A stretch of 64,000 nucleotides of DNA from Chloroflexota bacterium (GTDB taxonomy: Bacteria; Chloroflexota; Ktedonobacteria; Ktedonobacterales; JADMIN01), in contig JAJPKE010000045.1 of NCBI GenBank assembly GCA_021323855.1, forward strand, positions 434,001 through 498,000, given 5' to 3'. Of this stretch, positions 25,779 to 35,660 are shown piece after piece. Each line of letters begins with the position of its first letter. Position 1 is the first letter of the stretch. The position numbers and the translations under genes were made by a program. The notes beneath the pieces are model-generated. The model did no database searches and was not told where the DNA came from. It was given only the letters and a program-made list of their open reading frames with translations.

Positions 25779-27062
25779 ATGGATATGACGGCAAACGAGG
25801 CGCAGCGCCAGTCAGCAGCGCAGGCGGCGGGCGCGGGCAAGCGGCTGGTGCGTGCTATCGCTGTGGGCAACCGCATCAATGTCGCCGCCGCTGCGACGGA
25901 GGCCAGCTATTGCGCAGAACTGGAGCGCATCGTTGGGTTGGCGCTGCAGCATGTCGTGCCGGACCGCCCGAATCTGCTGGTACTGGCGGAGATGTTGGGG
26001 CTGCCTGCCGCGCTGAGTGGTCCACGTGGAAGACTGGCGCGTTATGCCCACACCGCCGAAAATGCCCTCACCTTGCTGGCGCTGGCAACGTTGCCGCGTG
26101 TGCTGGCGGCGCGACGCCGCTGGAAAGGCATCACCTTCGCGCAGGCGTTGCTGCTGGCGCGTGCTGATGCGCTTTACCGCCCGCTGGCGGAGACGCTGGC
26201 GCGGCTGGCGGCGCAACATCAGCTCTATATCGCCGCTACAACGCTTGCCCCGCGCCTGCGCCGTTCGACGGATCCGGGGGATATCCGGCGTTGGGGCGAG
26301 CGCAGCGCGCAGGCGGTCTATGTGCCGGAGGCGCCGGAGGTCTACAATGCGGCGTTGCTGTTCGGGCCGGAGGGGACGTTGATTGGTCGTGTCAACAAAG
26401 TGTTTCTGACGCCGCCGGAGATCACTACGCTGCATCTGACGCCAGGAAACCTCGACGAGGTGCAGGTCTTCGAGACGGCGGCTGGGCGGCTGGGCATCGC
26501 CATTAGCCTGGACGCTTTCACGCCGGAGTATCTGCGCCATCTCGATGCGCTGGGCGCGGAGATTGTGGTACAGAACGACGCCAACGATATGGCCTGGGCC
26601 GGTCCTGGCTCGCGTGATGCCTGGCAACCGGCGGAATGGCTGGCTTCGGTGTTTGGCTCGATTCAGCCAGTCTATGAGCATCTGCGCTATAACATCTGCG
26701 CCATGCAAACGGGGAACTTCTTTGATCTGGTCTTTGATGGGCAATCCTCCATCACTGCTCGCGCCGGCACGCAGCCGGACCCCAATGACCGGGCGCACAA
26801 CTTCATTGGCGTGGACGCCTTTGTCAACACTGACACCGGCGAGCCACTGACCGGGGAATGGCTGGCGGTCGCGCCGTGGGTGGAGGATGATCCCATCTGC
26901 GCAGACCCTGGATTGACGCTGGCTGAACGGCGTGAGCGGTTGGCGGCGGTTGGGCGGCAACTCAGGCCGCGTGGAGCAAGGGCCAATCAATATCGTGAAT
27001 CGGTCATCAGCGCCGATATACTCGTTGAAGTTGATGGTCTCAGGTTCGATGACGACCAATGA
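25779..27062 (+). CDS. Carbon-nitrogen hydrolase (nitrilase) fold protein lacking catalytic Cys
   Basis: The 427-residue protein has the nitrilase-superfamily landmarks in order: LLVLAEMLGLP (Glu71), GRVNKVFLTPPE (Lys207) and GRLGIAISLDAFTPEYLRHL. The last aligns with the GxxICYDxRFPE nucleophile block, but the Cys is Ser243. The second half has a family-like SAN-equivalent (IVVQNDANDMAWAG) and a large extra segment. Active nitrilases and amidases need Glu-Lys-Cys, so this protein is probably a pseudoenzyme, a binder or an enzyme with different chemistry. The start is uncertain by two codons (ATG at 25779 or 25785). No operon partner is evident. Confidence 0.78.
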   Translation: MDMTANEAQRQSAAQAAGAGKRLVRAIAVGNRINVAAAATEASYCAELERIVGLALQHVVPDRPNLLVLAEMLGLPAALSGPRGRLARYAHTAENALTLLALATLPRVLAARRRWKGITFAQALLLARADALYRPLAETLARLAAQHQLYIAATTLAPRLRRSTDPGDIRRWGERSAQAVYVPEAPEVYNAALLFGPEGTLIGRVNKVFLTPPEITTLHLTPGNLDEVQVFETAAGRLGIAISLDAFTPEYLRHLDALGAEIVVQNDANDMAWAGPGSRDAWQPAEWLASVFGSIQPVYEHLRYNICAMQTGNFFDLVFDGQSSITARAGTQPDPNDRAHNFIGVDAFVNTDTGEPLTGEWLAVAPWVEDDPICADPGLTLAERRERLAAVGRQLRPRGARANQYRESVISADILVEVDGLRFDDDQ

Positions 27063-27273
27063 GAACCAATTCATGTGCCAGCCACAATGTTACACCGAAA
27101 AATAGCAAATTGGCATGTTATGTGCAAAAGTAGAATGTAGTGCTGATGAAAAGTAGTTGGGTTGTGGAGGTGGGCGGCAGGTGACATAGCGTGTTGTCGG
27201 GTAGTCACCTGCGAGCAAGTCAAAGGCAGACCTGACCAAGAGACCGCCATAACGCTGTGACCAGGGGAGGAGG

Positions 27274-27834
27274 GTGTATACCTTGGATACGCTAACACAG
27301 CAAGAGCGTCGTCTTCAGGATGGGAAAGAGCGCATTAAAGAGCGCATTAGAGTACAAGATATGCTACGGGCGCAGGTGCGCGTACTCGTCGTGGATGATG
27401 ACGAGGCAATCCGTGAGACGCTCCGGCTGATCCTGGAGGAAGAAGGGTTTTGTGTTGATGAAGCGCATGACGGAAAGCAGGCGCTTGAACAGTTGTATGC
27501 CGCGACAACCCCGTATGTCGTCTTGCTCGATCTCATGATGCCGCAACTCAGCGGGATGGGGGTGCTGAGCATCATTGCCGATGAGCCATGTCTGGTTCGC
27601 CGGCATGCCATTCTGCTGGTCACGGCGGGGTCCGCCACCGCAAGCAGTTTCCCCGGCGATCTGCTCAATCATCTCCAGATTCCGCTGATTCGCAAGCCCT
27701 TCGATATTGACAGCCTCATCCTCACTATCGAAGAGGCCGCCGAACGCATTGCTGCCATTGATAGCGCCTCCATTAACGCCTCCATGAGCGACTTCTATGG
27801 CGACGATGACACCTCTATTGCCCACTCGAATTGA
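27274..27834 (+). CDS. Single-domain response regulator
   Basis: The 186-residue product is a receiver domain with short extensions. It shows VLVVDDDEAIRETLRL (acidic pocket), VVLLDLMMPQLSGM (phospho-acceptor Asp), ILLVTAGSA (Thr) and IRKPFDIDSL (Lys). No output domain is present. The start appears to be GTG at 27274 next to a GGGGAGGAGG block; the TTG at 27283 is possible. It lies about 370 bases upstream of a large histidine kinase on the same strand and is a plausible partner. Confidence 0.87.
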   Translation: MYTLDTLTQQERRLQDGKERIKERIRVQDMLRAQVRVLVVDDDEAIRETLRLILEEEGFCVDEAHDGKQALEQLYAATTPYVVLLDLMMPQLSGMGVLSIIADEPCLVRRHAILLVTAGSATASSFPGDLLNHLQIPLIRKPFDIDSLILTIEEAAERIAAIDSASINASMSDFYGDDDTSIAHSN

Positions 27835-28202
27835 AGCGGCTGAGCGCCGGTTTGCGGCAGTTTCAAGCGAAGGATGAGCCAGGAAATCCGCCATGTGTGG
27901 CGTGCTGATGCTTGCCGCATGCCGCTGTGTTGGGTAGCATGAAGGGCCGAATGAGACCATAAGGGCTATTGGATGCGGCCAGTCGGGCTATCGGGCCTCT
28001 CCCGTTTAGGCTATACCATGCCACCCAACAGGCAGGGTGAGCGACAATATGTGATTAATGAGCGTCGCCAATAGAGGATGTTAGGCGTGCGAACATATGG
28101 ACAAGCGCCAGGTTTTCCCATATTCATGTGTCATGTGTTTGACCAGATGGGTGTTAGCTGTTGCTTCATGCAGATAGATGCTGATAGATGGGGGAGTGCG
28201 CG
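27835..28202. other. Intergenic region before the histidine kinase gene
   Basis: About 370 bases without a convincing gene. The segment contains several GGCTAT or GGGCTAT motifs (27962-28013), but I could not match it to a known riboswitch. It may hold the kinase promoter. Confidence 0.35.
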
Positions 28203-31157
28203 ATGGGAGATGTAGGGGATACGGCGGCAGAGGAGCCTCGCAAACGCACGCGCCAGCGATTGCCCGCTCCATCTGCGCCAAACAGCGGGACGCCAGCGAT
28301 ACCAGCGATAGATGGGCAGCATGCTACATCAGATGATACACTTCCCTCGCTGGCGTCCGAGGGACGAACGAGTGGGCGGCGCGCAGCACGGAAAGCGCCA
28401 TCCTCGCAGCTACCAACGCCAGGAGAGGCCGCGATTCCAGCAGATGCGCCCGATGCTGGCAAAGGCGCATCGCATCGCAGCCTGATGCCGCGTCGCCGCG
28501 CCGCCGTCGGGCGTCCGCATAAGCGCGAGAGCAATATCGTCGGGCTGGTTGAACGCGCTCGTTTGACCTCCGAACTCAAGCCCATTCTGCCGCTGCCGGA
28601 TCCGCTCTTTGTGGCGCTGCCGGGCATGCGGCGCGCACTGCTCAATCGCACGCTCGACGAGGCGGCGCAATTGCTCACTAGCGAACTTGCGAGTGCGCTT
28701 GCTCCCGCCGTCGTGCAGCTTTGGATTGCTGACCCGATGCCCTGGAGCAGCGAGCAGGAGCGCGTTGGTGGCCAGGAGCTTACGCCGGTCTTGCGCGCCC
28801 GCGCCCAGGCGCGTGTCGCCGCGTCCCCTGCCAGCGACCAATACAACACTCCCTCCGGGTCACTTTCCAGCAGTCCTACGCATGAAGCGTTGCCTACTGG
28901 CTCACTTGCGAACGGCTCACATTCACGTCTACCGGCGCAGGCCAACGCGCTGATCGAGGAAGTGGTTGCCACTCGTCACCCAATCCTGCTCTTCGAGGCT
29001 GACTTACACCCGCTGGCCGGCGACTGGCTCGAACTGATTCCCACGCCACCACGCGCTGCGCCTGCCCCGCCTGCTGCTTCCCTTACGCACTATACAGCGG
29101 AGCCACCGCCGCACCCTGCGCCGCTGTTGGGGACGCTGGCGGGGTATCCGTTGTATGCGCGCGGCCAGTTCCTCGGCGTGCTGGCCGTCGGCACCAATCA
29201 ACGGCTGGGGCCGCGCCATCTGGCCGCGCTCGAAGACCTTTGTGATCTGGCGGCGCTGGCCGCTGACCGCGACCGCCTGCTCAGCTACTCGCGGAGCCAG
29301 GAAGCCCTGGCGCAGACGGTCGTGCGTCAGGCGCCGGTGGCCGTCGCCGTGCTGACGGGCGCAGATCATGTGTTTGCGCTCTCGAATCCCGCCTTTGCGC
29401 TGCTGCTGGGGTTGGAGCAGAGCGACAATCTCACTGGTCAGCGGCTGAGCGACGTACTGCCGCCGGATCGTGCCCGCAGCGTCGCCGCCAGCCTGCGTCT
29501 GGATGCGGTCTACAGCAGCGGCGAACCGCAGGCGATGATTGAACTGCCTATTCATCACCTGGAACGCGGCATGACCTATTGGAACGTGACCAGCTCGCCG
29601 CTGACCAGTGTCTCCGCTAATACCGGGGGTGTGCTGGTTGCGGCGGTTGAGGTGACACGGCATGTTGTCTCGCGGCAACGCGCCCAGGAATCCGCAGAGA
29701 TGGCGCAGGAACGTATCGGCCAGATGATGACACTGCACGCGACCTCGCTAGCGGTTGCCGGGCAGCTTGGCGCGGACCCCAGTGAATTGCTGGCGGATAT
29801 TTTGCGCCGCTCGATTTCGCTGCTGGATGCGCGCGCCGGCACTGTTTACGTGCGCGACCCACGCTACGATGAACTGGAAGTGGTGGTGTGCCAGGGGTTG
29901 CGCGGCGATTACACCGGCGCACGCATCCGTGTCGGTGAGGGTCTTGCCGGACGTGTCGGTCAGACGGGCAACGGACTGATCGTTGACGACTATCGCGCGT
30001 ATCCGTTCCGCGCCGCAATCTACGACGACGAGGAGTTCAGCGCCGTCATTGCCGTGCCGCTGATTCAGCGCGGGCAGGTGGTCGGCGTGCTGGATGTGCT
30101 GGACGACGCCGAACGCCGCGCTTTCACCGATGATGACCTCTGGCTGCTCGATCTCTTCGCTGCGCAGGCAGCGCAAGCCATCGAGAACGCGCGCACGTAT
30201 GTCCAGTTGGAGCGCGCCTATCGCAAACAGCGCGATCTGGACCGCATGAAAGACGATTTCATCGCCACCGCCTCGCACGAGTTGCGCACTCCGCTCACCG
30301 GCGTGCGTGGCTTCCTCGATCTCTTGCTCGACTATCCCGGCTCACGCGATGAGCCGCTCGCGCAGGAGTTCTTGCAGAAAGCCTCGGAATCCGCACAGGA
30401 GTTGATGGAGATTTCTGAGCGGCTGCTCCAGACCTCGCGTCTGGATACGGGGCGCATGGAATTGCATACCGGGCCGGTGCGGCTGGCGATGGTGGTGGAG
30501 GAGGTGCTGCATTCCTACAAAGAATTGCAGCAGGCGCAGGGAGGGCACTATGATCTGATTGCCGAAGTGACGCCCGATATCTACGTGCATGCCGACCTCG
30601 GTCGCCTGAAAGAAGTCCTGGATAATCTGGTGGGCAACGCCATCAAGTATAGCCCGCATGGGGGGCGCATCGTCGTCTCGTGTGACCTGGCGAACTTCAA
30701 TCCGCTGATTGGCAACGGCGACATGCAGGCGGAGAATGCGCTGGCTCCGCGCAGCATTGATGAGCGCCCAACCGTCGTGATGCCGCATGTCGTCGCAGAC
30801 GCCGGGGATGTAGAGGATACGCCGACTGCGCCGCTGCCTGCCGTGGTGGCGGCGGCGCTGGAACAGCCGTATTTCGTCATTATGGTCAGCGATCAGGGCA
30901 TAGGCATCCCCGAGAGCGAACGCGGCCATCTCTTTGGGCGTTTTTCGCGCCTGGAATCGGCGCGCGCCAGCCAGATTCGCGGGACGGGCCTGGGCCTCTA
31001 CATCTGCCGCCAGATCATGCGCGCGATGGATGGTGATGTCTGGCTCCAGGAGAGCGCGCCGGGACAGGGCAGCACGTTTGCCTGCGCATTGCCGGCGGCG
31101 CAGCCGGTCACTTCTGGCGCGCTTATGCGTGAACCGGCTTCAGCGGCAGGTCGCTGA
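28203..31157 (+). CDS. Soluble sensor histidine kinase with PAS and GAF domains
   Basis: The 984-residue protein starts with a disordered, Ala/Pro/Arg-rich stretch of about 130 residues. A GAF-like region follows, then PAS (about 370-485), GAF (about 512-665), a HisKA dimerisation domain with ATASHELRTPLTG (about 686-698), and a catalytic ATPase domain. The latter has LDNLVGNAIKYSP (N box), VSDQGIGIPESERG (G1) and IRGTGLGLYICRQI (G2). No membrane helix is seen, so it senses a cytoplasmic signal. A roughly 50-residue insert splits the ATPase domain. The ATG at 28203 has GGGGGAG six bases upstream. The IspD-like gene begins 8 bases after its stop. Confidence 0.9.
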   Translation: MGDVGDTAAEEPRKRTRQRLPAPSAPNSGTPAIPAIDGQHATSDDTLPSLASEGRTSGRRAARKAPSSQLPTPGEAAIPADAPDAGKGASHRSLMPRRRAAVGRPHKRESNIVGLVERARLTSELKPILPLPDPLFVALPGMRRALLNRTLDEAAQLLTSELASALAPAVVQLWIADPMPWSSEQERVGGQELTPVLRARAQARVAASPASDQYNTPSGSLSSSPTHEALPTGSLANGSHSRLPAQANALIEEVVATRHPILLFEADLHPLAGDWLELIPTPPRAAPAPPAASLTHYTAEPPPHPAPLLGTLAGYPLYARGQFLGVLAVGTNQRLGPRHLAALEDLCDLAALAADRDRLLSYSRSQEALAQTVVRQAPVAVAVLTGADHVFALSNPAFALLLGLEQSDNLTGQRLSDVLPPDRARSVAASLRLDAVYSSGEPQAMIELPIHHLERGMTYWNVTSSPLTSVSANTGGVLVAAVEVTRHVVSRQRAQESAEMAQERIGQMMTLHATSLAVAGQLGADPSELLADILRRSISLLDARAGTVYVRDPRYDELEVVVCQGLRGDYTGARIRVGEGLAGRVGQTGNGLIVDDYRAYPFRAAIYDDEEFSAVIAVPLIQRGQVVGVLDVLDDAERRAFTDDDLWLLDLFAAQAAQAIENARTYVQLERAYRKQRDLDRMKDDFIATASHELRTPLTGVRGFLDLLLDYPGSRDEPLAQEFLQKASESAQELMEISERLLQTSRLDTGRMELHTGPVRLAMVVEEVLHSYKELQQAQGGHYDLIAEVTPDIYVHADLGRLKEVLDNLVGNAIKYSPHGGRIVVSCDLANFNPLIGNGDMQAENALAPRSIDERPTVVMPHVVADAGDVEDTPTAPLPAVVAAALEQPYFVIMVSDQGIGIPESERGHLFGRFSRLESARASQIRGTGLGLYICRQIMRAMDGDVWLQESAPGQGSTFACALPAAQPVTSGALMREPASAAGR

Positions 31158-31165
31158 TAAAGACG

Positions 31166-31924
31166 ATGGCATACCCTATGGCCCATACATCTGAAATAAG
31201 TGCTCTGCAGCCCTTAGCCAGCGCGGTGTTGCTGGCTACTGGCCTCCCTGGCAACGCAGACGCCGGATCGCTGCTCTGGTCATCCGTCGCAGGCCAGCCA
31301 GTGCTGGCATGGAGCATCGCCGCATACGCGACGACGACGCAGATACGTGCGCTGGCGCTGGTGGTGCTGCCTGCGCGTCTGGCGCAGGCGCGCGCGCTCA
31401 TCGCGGCGTTGCCCTGGGGCAACATATCGGTCGTTGCGGCACCAACCGGGCGCGAGCGTGACGCCATACTGTCCGGACTCGCAGCTTTGCCGGCAGACGA
31501 TATAGACGGCCCGGACGATGCGCTGATAGTGATTCATTCCTGCAACTACCCGCTGGTGACGCCTGAAGTGATTGCAGAGGGCATCGCGCTGGCCGCGCAA
31601 TTTCTGGGGGATGGCGCGGTCGCCTGCGAGCCGGTGAAAGAGACGATCAAACGGGTCACAGATGGCGTGGTCGTCGCCACGCCGCCACGCGCGCAGCTCG
31701 CTCTCCTTCAGTCACCACAGGTGTTCCCAAGCGCGGCCCTCCTCGCAGCCTCTCAGCGCCAGGACTCCACCAGCGACACGTTGGACCCCGCAGACACGGC
31801 ATCACTTCTGCTGGCCTCTGGTATGCGCATCCACACGTTTCCCGGCGGGCATGCGCAACTCTGTGTCAGCCGGCCCGTTGATCTGGCAGTGGCAGAGCGC
31901 TATCTACTGCGCGCACAGCAGTAG
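31166..31924 (+). CDS. IspD/nucleotidyl-transferase-like protein with degenerate active site
   Basis: The 252-residue product aligns by eye with MEP cytidylyltransferase IspD. VAGQPVLAWSIAAYATTTQI matches the second-strand region, ALIVIHSCNYPLVTPEVI corresponds to the VHDAARPxVTPE block, and VKETIKRV and LLQSPQVFPSAALLAA match the PVxDTIK and QTPQxF motifs. The N-terminal nucleotide-binding signature (AAGxGxRxxxxxPKQ) is replaced by LLATGLPGNADAGSL without the Arg and Lys. It is therefore unlikely to be a working cytidylyltransferase. It is probably co-transcribed with the kinase. The start is weak, with no clear ribosome binding site; an ATG at 31178 is an alternative. Confidence 0.65.
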   Translation: MAYPMAHTSEISALQPLASAVLLATGLPGNADAGSLLWSSVAGQPVLAWSIAAYATTTQIRALALVVLPARLAQARALIAALPWGNISVVAAPTGRERDAILSGLAALPADDIDGPDDALIVIHSCNYPLVTPEVIAEGIALAAQFLGDGAVACEPVKETIKRVTDGVVVATPPRAQLALLQSPQVFPSAALLAASQRQDSTSDTLDPADTASLLLASGMRIHTFPGGHAQLCVSRPVDLAVAERYLLRAQQ

Positions 31925-32179
31925 CGCATGCCCTGGCTTCTACCCACTTCTGCCTGCTTCTACAATTCGGCAACATGCTATCTGTACCGCCCTGGTTGGC
32001 GCTGGCCCTCATTGTGCGATACACTATTTTCTGGATTTGCGAGCAGGTAACGTTCTCATGGTACGACAAGAAGCGCGTTAGCGCATGCGCGGCAGTGCGG
32101 CCAGCATGGAGGAGACGGCGCTGGATAGCTGGATAGGTGCGTTGATCTGGTGGATTGTGGAATATTGTAGGAGCATCTG

Positions 32180-34594
32180 ATGAGTGGGGGAAACGGCGTG
32201 GAGCAGGATGAAACGGTGACAGCGCATGTTTTTTTGTCACTGGTCGTTCCCCTGCCGGTAGAGCAGGAAACGCTCACCGAACTGCGCACACGGATGGCGC
32301 GTGCCTGTGCCATCGCTGATATCGCAACCTACGAACTCCTGCTTGTCGAAAGCATAGCAGGTGGCCTGCCTGATGGCGCAGAAACCAGTGAAGTCAACGG
32401 CGTCAGCACTAATGCTGCCATTGACACTGGCAACGGCAACAACAACGGCAAAAATGGCCGTAACGCCAGTGTCAGTGCCGCCGCCAGCCTTGCGCGCACA
32501 CGCATCATCGCCCCTGACCCAGCGGAAGCGATGTCCGGACGGTCTGCCGCGCTCCTCGCCGCACAGCAGGCGGCTGGCGAGGTCATCGTCATCCTTGAAG
32601 GAAACGCGCTGCAGCGTCTCCCCTCCGTGGAAACGCTGGCAAGCTTGTTCCAGGGCGGCGGCGATGCAGAAGTGGTTATCGCCAGCCGCTATCTGCCAGG
32701 GGCCGATGACAGCCCCGTCACCAACAGCCGGGGCCTCGTGCGCGATTTGCGGAGCTGGCTGACTCGTTCCACTGACACGCTGACGACAACAGTGTTCTTC
32801 CCGCGTCTGCGCCACTGCACTGACTCTGGCAGCGGTCTCTATCTCATGAAGCGGAGCGTCATCCAGGGGATGCAGGACGCGCCTGCGGAGCCAGCGAAAG
32901 CAGCGAAAAGTGAGGCGCCGTCGCTGTTGCTCACGCTGCTGGTGCGCGGCAAGTGGCACGATCTGGTAGAGACGCCGTATCGCAGCGATGAGGAGGAAGA
33001 GGAGGTTGTGGCGCCTCCGCATCGGCAGGTATCGCTGCGTGAGCTACGGGCGCTGCGCCGTGGGCCGCGCAGCCGTGGGCGCGTGCGCTATCGCTATCAG
33101 CATCTTCCTCCTGGCCCATACGATCCCGAACCACTGGATGATGAGCTGCCGGATTCGCCGGAAGACGCCGGCAAGCGACGGAGACGCCTGCTCTGGACGG
33201 TAGCGTTGCTGGCGCTGGCGCTGCGGATCATCCTGCTGCCTATCGGTCACTGGTGGGATTTGACGGTAGACTACAACACCTTCATAGATCTGATTCATAA
33301 TCACTCGCCCTACGATACCATGCAGTATCTTTCGCATATCGCCTGGGCTTCGCATTGGGATTACAACTACGAATACTATGCCTATCCGCCCGTCATGCTC
33401 TATATCTATTATCCGCTGGCGCATCTGTACGGATGGCTCCATCCAACCGCTACGTATTACATTCCGGTATCCGGCGCGTTTGCGATGCCCAGCCTTTCCT
33501 TTGATTTTTTCTTTCTGCTCAAGTTCCCAGTGTGGATCGCCGATTTCCTGATCGCTGCGCTGCTGGCGCGGATGTCGGGCACGGTGCGCGGTTTCCGCGA
33601 TTATCTGCTCAATCCCTATGTGCTGCTCGTCAGTGGGGCCTGGACCTTTGACGCGATTATGGTGCTGGGGCTGCTGCTGGCGGTGTATTTCCTTCAGCGC
33701 GGCAAGCTCGCGTCATCCGGGCTGGCGCTGGCTTTCGGCACGATGGTGAAGTTCATCCCTGCTGTGGCTGCACCCACCATTGTGCTGTATCTCATCAAGA
33801 AAAAGCGCCCATTGCACGAGATTGTCATCTTCCTGGTGGCGTATGGCGTCGCCTGCGTCATCATGCTTGGTCCATTCCTGCAAGGGGTGCTCTATGTCGT
33901 CAACTTCCATAGCAATCGCGTCGGCGGTGGCATGAACTGGGAGATGTTCTGGCGGCTAAGTACGTTCTTCCCGAAGCATGCGGACCTCGATCCACTCTCG
34001 CTGGCCATCGGCGCCTTTGGCACACCAACGCTCGTCATCGTGCTGCTGCTGGCGTACTGGTATTGCTTCACGGCAAAGCAGATGAGCCTCAATCGCATGA
34101 TACTTGTCACGCTGCTGGCGTTCCTGATCGGCTCCAAGCTGGTCAACGAACAGTACGCGCTGGTGCTGCTGCCCTTTGCGTTCATCCAGGCATGGCGTGT
34201 GGGCGGCGCGTGGCGTTGGCTGGCACGGCTGCTCTGGATCGTGCCGTTGCTCTACGCAATCATGCGCGTGCCGATAGATCGCTTCCTCTGGCTGTTCTAC
34301 CGCTCGATTCTCGGCGCGTCGGCCAAAGCCATCGCTGTGACGGCGAGAACGGGCTTTAGCGGGCCGTTCGTGCCCTGGGCCAATGAGTCTGAGCAGCAGA
34401 TGATTATTCTGGTGCTGTCGGTCGGCTTCACGGTGTTGTGTCTGGTGGCGTTCTTCTGGCCAGAGCACAAGTTCATCCGTCCGTATCGCCATCTGCAAGC
34501 CGTCGAGTCTGCCGGGGAGCCAGCGGGCGTCGCCGGCGCAGAGGCCACCGACGAGGAGATCAGCCGGCCAGAGCCGGCCATCGCGCTCCAATAG
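32180..34594 (+). CDS. Two-domain membrane glycosyltransferase (GT2-like plus GT-C)
   Basis: The 804-residue protein has an N-terminal domain of about 300 residues resembling a GT2 dolichyl-phosphate-sugar synthase. It contains VFLSLVVPLPVEQE, then VVIASRYLPGADDSP, and TDSGSGLYLMKRSV. A GT-C region with about ten helices follows from residue 335, with DYNTFIDLIHNHSPYD, YAYPPVMLYIYYPLAHLYG and VKFIPAVAAPTIV. The first could make a polyprenyl-phosphate sugar and the second transfer it. The first lacks an obvious DxD, so it may be inactive. The ATG at 32180 follows GGAGCATCTG. It probably belongs to envelope glycan synthesis. Confidence 0.75.
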   Translation: MSGGNGVEQDETVTAHVFLSLVVPLPVEQETLTELRTRMARACAIADIATYELLLVESIAGGLPDGAETSEVNGVSTNAAIDTGNGNNNGKNGRNASVSAAASLARTRIIAPDPAEAMSGRSAALLAAQQAAGEVIVILEGNALQRLPSVETLASLFQGGGDAEVVIASRYLPGADDSPVTNSRGLVRDLRSWLTRSTDTLTTTVFFPRLRHCTDSGSGLYLMKRSVIQGMQDAPAEPAKAAKSEAPSLLLTLLVRGKWHDLVETPYRSDEEEEEVVAPPHRQVSLRELRALRRGPRSRGRVRYRYQHLPPGPYDPEPLDDELPDSPEDAGKRRRRLLWTVALLALALRIILLPIGHWWDLTVDYNTFIDLIHNHSPYDTMQYLSHIAWASHWDYNYEYYAYPPVMLYIYYPLAHLYGWLHPTATYYIPVSGAFAMPSLSFDFFFLLKFPVWIADFLIAALLARMSGTVRGFRDYLLNPYVLLVSGAWTFDAIMVLGLLLAVYFLQRGKLASSGLALAFGTMVKFIPAVAAPTIVLYLIKKKRPLHEIVIFLVAYGVACVIMLGPFLQGVLYVVNFHSNRVGGGMNWEMFWRLSTFFPKHADLDPLSLAIGAFGTPTLVIVLLLAYWYCFTAKQMSLNRMILVTLLAFLIGSKLVNEQYALVLLPFAFIQAWRVGGAWRWLARLLWIVPLLYAIMRVPIDRFLWLFYRSILGASAKAIAVTARTGFSGPFVPWANESEQQMIILVLSVGFTVLCLVAFFWPEHKFIRPYRHLQAVESAGEPAGVAGAEATDEEISRPEPAIALQ

Positions 34595-34732
34595 GAGCCG
34601 ATAGGAGCCACGCAATAGATAGGGTTCGTGAGAACCAGGACGATACAAGTAGATAGAGAAAAATACCCGTCATCCATCGCGTTTCGTAGAGACGCCGCAA
34701 GTGACGCCGGAAAGGCAAGAGATAGCGAGCAT

Positions 34733-35638
34733 ATGGCAAAGACAACTACTCCAGGTACTACACCAGGACGCAAAAAGGAAAAGACGCCCAGGCTCAATGC
34801 CCGCCTGTACACATTCGTCTCGAAAGTCATCACGCCCGCTGTGTTGCTGCTGGGTCTGCTGTTCCTTGCCCTCTTCCACTTCAGAGGCGTTCTGGCCAGC
34901 ACACAGGCGACCGATAACATCTACAAAGACCAGCAAGCCTACAGTCTGGGGGCAATGTCCTACAAGTTTCAGCAGCTTGCCGGTATAGATCGCCCGAATA
35001 TCAGCTACAACGGCGTCAGCCTGATCTCCTTTGTGGATTGGAGTTCAACCATCTCGATTGATGGCAACGCCGTCAATTTGTGGGATAACTACCACGGCTA
35101 CGATTACAATCGCCAGAGCACCAACGCTACGCAGGTGTTCGCCACCACCAGCGGCTCCGGCTGGCAGGTCGCCGAGGTGGTGACGTTGACTGACAGCCAT
35201 ACGGTGACGATCCAATACTACTTTACCGCGATGCCGGTAGGCATTGCCGAGCCGCATCATGTCGAGCTGACCATCCAGCACTACCATCAAACCTGGCTTA
35301 ATCCGACCGTGCAGAACAACACGTTCACGGCTGGCGTGCTGACTCATGAGATGTCCAGCGTCACCAGCGGCAACACGCCGACGCCGGTTGGCACGATGAC
35401 GCTTTCCGTCAGCGGTCCCGCCGTCCCGCAGAACGCCATCGCGCTGACCTACCTGCATGGCAACCTGAATGCGACGGGCGTCTATCCAACGCTGACCGAC
35501 GCCTTCACCACCACCTATGTGATAGACAACCCCGATGTGAACCGGCTCACGCCGCTGGGCACCGAGACGATCACATTCACCCCCGGCGCACCGGCCAGCA
35601 CGCCGGTTTCCGGGCCGGTGCCGGTTCCCACGCCATAG
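34733..35638 (+). CDS. Membrane-anchored extracellular protein of unknown function
   Basis: The 301-residue product has a basic N-terminus (GRKKEKTPRLNARLY), one membrane helix (about residues 25-50), and an external domain of about 250 residues. The domain is rich in Tyr, Asn and Thr with beta-strand character (GVSLISFVDWSSTISIDGN, VTLTDSHTVTIQYYF). It ends in a Pro/Thr/Val-rich tail. No family is recognised. The ATG at 34733 is preferred; the frame is open from 34628 but that part has no anchor or ribosome site. It follows the two-domain glycosyltransferase in the same direction and may be an envelope protein. Confidence 0.7.
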   Translation: MAKTTTPGTTPGRKKEKTPRLNARLYTFVSKVITPAVLLLGLLFLALFHFRGVLASTQATDNIYKDQQAYSLGAMSYKFQQLAGIDRPNISYNGVSLISFVDWSSTISIDGNAVNLWDNYHGYDYNRQSTNATQVFATTSGSGWQVAEVVTLTDSHTVTIQYYFTAMPVGIAEPHHVELTIQHYHQTWLNPTVQNNTFTAGVLTHEMSSVTSGNTPTPVGTMTLSVSGPAVPQNAIALTYLHGNLNATGVYPTLTDAFTTTYVIDNPDVNRLTPLGTETITFTPGAPASTPVSGPVPVPTP

Positions 35639-35660
35639 CTCTTGTTTGCCCTACCATTTT

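Noticed and set aside
25812..27074. 420-codon minus-strand open frame
   Set aside because: It is the complement of the nitrilase-fold gene, Arg/Gln-rich and without family features; the plus-strand frame has conserved motifs.
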